From Spongospora subterranea (Eukaryota > Endomyxa > Phytomyxea > Plasmodiophorida > Plasmodiophoridae), in the NCBI GenBank assembly GCA_900404475.1, contig OUQQ01000661.1, positions 1 through 10,747 on the forward strand: a stretch of DNA of 10,747 nt, read 5' to 3'. A model generated the notes under the pieces. It worked only from the letters and a program-made list of their open reading frames with translations, did no database searches and was not told where the DNA came from. A program made the translations under genes and the position numbers. Positions 7,280-10,747 of this stretch are shown piece after piece (positions within the stretch are counted from its first letter, which is position 1; every line of letters begins with the position of its first letter).

Positions 7280-8165
7280 ATGGAAGACCTTCAGATTCAG
7301 GTAGCGAGCCTAAACATCGTCCAGGATCCAATACTCCTTGAGAGTCAACATCGTCAATATTCAAAGCCGAATTTGCAAGATGCGCGCAGACAGCAGGTGT
7401 TTGAGGAACTACTGATGAAAATCAACTGCGGAAAGCTAAAAAAGGGGTCGATTTCGGAAACAGCTTCAACTTTTAATCTGAGCAGGAAAAGAATCTGGTC
7501 CAAACATAAGCGTTGCGTCGTAGAAGGTAGACAATCGAATGTTCTCTCTGAGAAAAAGGACGCGTTGGACGAAAAAAGATTCTTCTGGACGAAGAAGCGG
7601 TTCGGGCCATAGAACTTAAAAAAGGAAAACTATACGTTCCTTAGCGCACGCCTTGAAAGTGTCCATTGCTGTCGTATTCAAAAGAATCAAAGAAGGGTTG
7701 TTGAAACGGTCGGTTAAAGCCAAGACTCTATCCAGTTAACAAGATCGAAAGAATACGATTCTGTTGACATCATATACAAATCGCCAGTTTGAATAATGAA
7801 ACGTCACGATTCTCGCCAATGTTCGACCATTCGCATTGATGAAAAATGATTCTACCTGACTCCAGACGCTGATCGTTACTATCTTCTGCCAGATGAGGAA
7901 GATCCAACGAAAACATGTCACAATAAGAATTTCGTTCTCAAGGTGATGTTTTTGGCGGCAGTGGCCAGACCGATCTTCGGGAGCAATGGGAGTGTTATTT
8001 TTGATGGCAAGATCGGTATCTGGCCCTTTATAGAAAGATCCCTAGCCAAAAATTCCAGCAAGAACCGTCTCGCAGGGACGTTGATAACCAACGGTGTTAA
8101 GGTGAACAAGGAAAATACAGGAAATGATTGTTAGAACAACTGCTGACAAATGGCCATTAGCTACG
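7280..8165 (+). pseudogene. Tc1/mariner-like DDE transposase, frameshifted and 3'-truncated
   Basis: ATG at 7280 opens 110 codons containing a helix-turn-helix-like segment (SISETASTFNLSRKRIW). A shifted frame near 7615 gives a second one (TIRSLAHALKVSIAVVFKRI). A third frame from about 7835 gives IDEK-stop-FYLTP, RYYLLPDEEDPTKTC, KVMFLAAVARPIF, VIFDGKIGIWPF and KNRLAGTL. These are hallmarks of a Tc1-like family I know from oomycetes and zoosporic fungi. The IDEK segment carries the first catalytic aspartate; the Trp normally following it is TGA here. After another shift QEMIVRTTADKWPL is read, then the homology ends. The second Asp (usually in QQDNAxPH) and third acidic residue are absent, so the protein is dead. 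At least three frameshifts plus stops are present. Confidence 0.78.
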
Positions 8166-9062
8166 ATGTTGATCAGCCGACTGGAGACGCTGCCAGCCCC
8201 TGGGCAGCGTCTCCAGACACCTTCGTCGTCGCTGGCCGGGCGGGCGTTGCTGTTGTTGGCGGGACCGTCGGGGGTGCAAATCCGAGGCAGGTTGATGCGG
8301 GTGATGATTGCACCATCGACGAGTATGTCTTAGCTGGCACCGGTTCCTTCAGTCGTCTCTGCTCTACGATGACGGCCAGGTTTCCCTGAGGAAGAGTCAC
8401 ACCACAATGAACGCCGCGCGCCAATATCGCATGCGAGCACTGCAGCACCAGACCGGAAACCACCTCCTTTACCATCCAGAAAGAAACGTCTAGACTACCC
8501 CCACTGGATGATGGCTGAAGTCCATCATTCTCGGGTCCGAACACTTTCGGATCATGACAAAAATGATAGTGAAGTTGACTGTAATTGGTTCAAATTGCAA
8601 AATATAATCAAGCTGTGATAGTGTGGGTACTGAATTTCTTCAAGTATTCTTTTAGGAAAGTAGTACTGTATTGTTTAATCGTCCTGTATCTGCTTTCGTC
8701 TCAAATCATATATACGAAGACGTTGATGATGCTGTCCGAGGAGGATGTACCATTTTAGATCATTCATTTTGAATGATGAAACTTACGTTTATCATATAGG
8801 TGTCACTTTAGCCCCATTAGCTGTTAGTTTGGTTGCCGACCTTATCCTCGGTGGTTTGAAAGGTAAGGACGTCCCTTTGTAAGTCCGTTTTCGACTTAAC
8901 GAGGGTCTTTTCTCAATCGTAGATTCAGGACGAATGTCTGTTTCACCCGATGAGGAATTTGCGGAGCGATTAAAATATCCCTGTAATTTATTCGCTTACG
9001 TTTTTGGGAGTATTTCAATTTCAATAATCTTTCAATTCTCGAGAAGCAAACTTCTGGTTTGA
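8166..9062 (+). CDS. Unrecognised proline-rich, membrane-segment protein, five exons inferred
   Basis: Inferred exons are 8166-8322, 8380-8573, 8656-8746, 8800-8862 and 8923-9062. Introns are 8323-8379 (GTATGT...CCAG), 8574-8655 (GTTGAC...TTTTAG), 8747-8799 (53 nt) and 8863-8922 (GTAAGG...CGTAG, with CTTAAC). All phases fit: the sum is 645 nt, 214 codons plus TGA, with no internal stop. Exon 2 is hydrophilic and proline- and basic-rich (PDRKPPPLPSRKKRLDYP). Exons 3-5 give an acidic stretch, a hydrophobic run TLAPLAVSLVADLILGG, a charged loop (SPDEEFAERLKYP) and a second run FAYVFGSISISIIFQF. That suggests two membrane helices near the C-terminus. Exon 1 is the weakest; it overlaps the hairpin, and the start could lie elsewhere. 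I recognise no family. It may be a genuine host gene next to the truncated transposon. Confidence 0.4.
8181..8216. repeat. Perfect 14-bp hairpin in a GC-rich block
   Basis: CTGGAGACGCTGCC (8181-8194) and GGCAGCGTCTCCAG (8203-8216) are exact inverted copies around an 8-nt loop. The hairpin sits just beyond the truncation point of the transposase and opens a GC-rich block reaching about 8460. Confidence 0.85.
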
Positions 9063-9668
9063 ATCTGATGTTCTCGAAATTTCAAGATAATGCAATCTCT
9101 TTGATTTGAGTTGCCGATCGCGCTCAGAAGCCATAGTGAAGTACTGCATTTTTTTAGCGATTTGCCTTTCATTTGAATTGCCCTCGATGATTTCCTTGGA
9201 GCAATGATTGATTGCGTCCAATAAGGTGCGACCTTTATATGCTGTGACTTTGACCTTGTGGTATTTCAATCATGATTTAAAATTGTTTTGAATAAATTTC
9301 CACTTCTCGTGTGCATGACGGGTCGTGTCCATGCAGTATCAGATGCCATCTTTTTTGGTTGTTTTGTCGAACATCCAATTCTTATCTCTGAATATATATT
9401 TCAGGTTCGAGCGAATTATAGCTCTAGGATAGCCAGCTTTCATAAGTTTTTTCAAGGTGACCATTTCATGACTGAAAGTTTTTTCAGTTTGACAATCTCT
9501 CAAAATACAGATGTTTTCTCCTGTTATCCAGCTGATCTTCGTCATCTCAGGCTTGTATGATGCATAATTTGTGTATTTGCACTTGTTTGTGGGCATTTGG
9601 TCAAGTTTTTGTTATCGAGCTTGTCGAAAACTCCAAATCGTTCCCCTTTAGATACGGTTAGGCCTTTA
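9021..9668 (-). pseudogene. Reverse transcriptase C-terminal relic (FLD/GYP, Penelope-like type)
   Basis: Reading down from about 9660 on the minus strand, KGERFGVFDKLDNKN is followed, after a one-base shift, by MPTNKCKYTNYAS, then SWITGENICILRDCQTEKTF and LKKLMKAGYPRAIIRSNLKY. The order PTN-Y, GE-R-x-C, then GYP is the layout C-terminal to the RT palm in Penelope-like and related elements. Two in-frame TGA codons (9339-9341 and just above 9269) precede an 82-codon tail (9269-9021) of unknown affinity. The catalytic YADD-type box and any GIY-YIG endonuclease are not visible. Naming the exact RT class needs a profile search. Confidence 0.5.
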
Positions 9669-9855
9669 TTATATCGCCGTATAAGATGACATATTTTTGG
9701 TCGATTGTAGCCTTAACCGCATCAAAAACGTCGTCGCAAATCAAATTCTTGCAAAATGCTTGATTTTAATTTGAAACAATTTGGCTCAGAGGTAAACTTT
9801 TTAGATATAACCGTTTTTAAAGGGGAACGTTGTGGAGTTTCCGACAAGCTCGATA
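9613..9855. repeat. Inverted pair of reverse-transcriptase fragments
   Basis: The 48 nt at 9808-9855 match the reverse complement of 9613-9660 with about five differences. Shared words are AAAGGGGAACG and CGACAAGCTCGATA. Both copies encode a K-G-E-R...G-V...D-K-L-D peptide, on opposite strands, 147 nt apart. Confidence 0.88.
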
Positions 9856-10355
9856 CAATGTCGCCATCGCAAGACGGCAGGCGTATGCCCTCATTCGAGG
9901 ATGTGGCCATTGCTGGTTCAGATTTCCGTTGGAAAAAGTCCAAAAGCTATGAATATTCTGGAGAGTTTTCCTGTCGCTCTCATTTTCCGGTACCTTGTTC
10001 TTTTGCTAGTTCCATCGTATCGTCGGCGACGTATATGCGCCCGATGGAAACGCATGCACCGGGGCAGATGACGCAGGCTGATTTTGATCGGATTCGCTGT
10101 CCGACCAGTACTCTGACGAGCCGACGTCTTCTTCCCAAGGCGATTCGTTGTCTGGTTGGTTTTTGTCATCAGGTCCTTATCAGACAGTTGAACGGGGACT
10201 CAGCCGCAATCGTCAAAATGGTTGATGAGACAGCACACTTCATGGCCGCACAATATTTCGATTTCTTAGCGGCAACGGCGCGCTTGTTCAGTCGTGGCAT
10301 ATTTAAAATCGATTGTGATATTTTGTATGAAATGCGCAGAATGGTTCAGGTCTAA
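9756..10355 (+). CDS. 199-codon ORF: RT-like head joined to an unknown helical region
   Basis: ATG at 9756 to TAA 10353-10355, uninterrupted. The first 33 residues include EVNFLDITVFKGERCGVSD, the FLD motif of reverse transcriptases of the Penelope-like kind. The homology to the nearby minus-strand RT copy ends at about 9855. The rest is not RT: a Ser/Thr-rich stretch, then a probably helical region (LLPKAIRCLVGFCHQVLIRQ, HFMAAQYFDFLAATARLF) of no family I recognise. So the ORF looks like a rearranged chimera. After the TAA the same frame stays open to a TGA near 10480, and from there to the window end through the 36-bp repeats. The long frame may be remnant coding rather than an active gene; the start may not be genuine. 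Confidence 0.35.
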   Translation: MLDFNLKQFGSEVNFLDITVFKGERCGVSDKLDTMSPSQDGRRMPSFEDVAIAGSDFRWKKSKSYEYSGEFSCRSHFPVPCSFASSIVSSATYMRPMETHAPGQMTQADFDRIRCPTSTLTSRRLLPKAIRCLVGFCHQVLIRQLNGDSAAIVKMVDETAHFMAAQYFDFLAATARLFSRGIFKIDCDILYEMRRMVQV

Positions 10356-10650
10356 AAAAAACCTCGGTCAAATATCCACAAACTCCGGTTTAATGACTGC
10401 AATCGCGTTTACAAAAAAATTCACTCGAATGAGCCTATTCCGGGCGCAATCAGAGCAATATTGACTGAGTTGAAAAATTGAAAAATTGACCGAAAAAACT
10501 GGCGAAAATCGAAAAGGAGCTCAATCGTCAGAATTTTTCAAGGCGCATCTTTTTGGTTAACATTGTTGCTACAGGGACTTGCTGAAGCTGAAGCTACAGT
10601 AGGCTACGCGTGGACAAAAGACACCTCCGCACACTGTATAAGGCACTCCG
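10356..10650. other. No separate gene; continuation of an open frame
   Basis: Apart from the TAA at 10353 and one TGA near 10480, the frame of the preceding ORF stays open (for example IHSNEPIPGAIRAILTELKN). A duplicated GAAAAATT word lies near 10470-10485. No RNA gene or terminator is recognisable. Confidence 0.35.
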
Positions 10651-10747
10651 CTGTTGCGCACTTGGTATGTACAATCAGGTTCGCCACTGTTGCGCACTTG
10701 ATCTGTACTATCAGGCACGTCACTGTTGCGCACTTGATCTGTACTAT
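10651..10747 (-). repeat. 36-bp minisatellite, inverted array, at least 2.7 copies
   Basis: CTGTTGCGCACTTG begins at 10651, 10687 and 10723, a strict 36-bp period, and runs off the window. The unit matches the reverse complement of the 2843-2912 unit at about 26 of 28 aligned core positions. Because 36 is a multiple of 3, the array is open in the upstream frame as a 12-residue repeat containing VAHLICTIR. Confidence 0.88.

Noticed and set aside
8173..8544. 123-codon minus-strand ORF in the GC-rich block
   Set aside because: It is low-complexity and Pro/Thr/Ala-rich, as expected for an open frame by chance in GC-rich DNA; the plus strand gives a spliced model that continues beyond the block. 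Not fully excluded.
9722..10169. Minus-strand ORFs at 9722-9943 and 9918-10169
   Set aside because: They are shadows of the longer plus-strand ORF with no motif of their own.
1..10747. tRNA or rRNA genes
   Set aside because: No cloverleaf with TTCRANY-type arms or conserved rRNA segment could be recognised by eye on either strand.

Overview
The window reads as nuclear DNA from a microbial eukaryote. Its clearest gene has 13 short GT-AG introns (52-62 nt), many with a CTGAC/CTGAT-like branch point just upstream of the 3' splice site. The wreckage around it belongs to eukaryotic element classes: PIF/Harbinger-like, Tc1/mariner-like, an LTR-type gag with a CCHC knuckle, a reverse transcriptase of the FLD/GYP (Penelope-like) type, and a SWIM-finger protein of the kind carried by MULE elements. 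The Tc1-like and Harbinger-like fragments most resemble families I associate with oomycetes and zoosporic fungi. The intron-dense ankyrin gene would also fit a plasmodiophorid. The lineage is inference and I would not name a species.

Layout. 1-2179 (+): the 3' part of an ankyrin-repeat gene. Its 14 exons join into one uninterrupted frame of 487 codons plus TAA, and every intron is phase 2. The gene grew by tandem duplication of a five-exon block, introns included. 2180-2842: no confident gene; a Harbinger-like 5' relic lies on the minus strand (2441-2676). 2843-2912: two copies of a 36-bp minisatellite. 3018-4345: a GGTAAAG-rich tract, a roughly 0.94-kb element with 21-bp inverted ends (3286-3306 and 4206-4226) holding a broken ORF and two interleaved foldbacks, then a second GGTAAAG-rich tract and three 15-bp repeats. 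4741-5303 (-): frameshifted gag with a zinc knuckle, whose 5' end is repeated in inverted orientation at 5373-5435. 5487-6105 (+): decayed SWIM-finger gene with one apparently intact intron. 6138-7044 (+): unrecognised protein, open across two inferred introns, ending in TAA overlapped by AATAAA. 7222-8165 (+): Tc1/mariner-like transposase pseudogene with a possible CAGTG terminal repeat. 8166-9062 (+): inferred five-exon gene for a proline-rich, two-helix membrane protein. 9021-9668 (-): reverse transcriptase relic; a second copy of part of it lies in opposite orientation at 9808-9855, inside a 199-codon unknown ORF (9756-10355, +). 10651-10747: the 36-bp minisatellite again, inverted relative to the 2843 copies.

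The genes do not form a pathway. The main pattern is structural: one expanding ankyrin gene next to a transposon graveyard in which coding fragments repeatedly occur as close inverted pairs, the whole 7.8 kb being bounded by inverted arrays of one minisatellite. The spliced models were built by hand and need transcript evidence.
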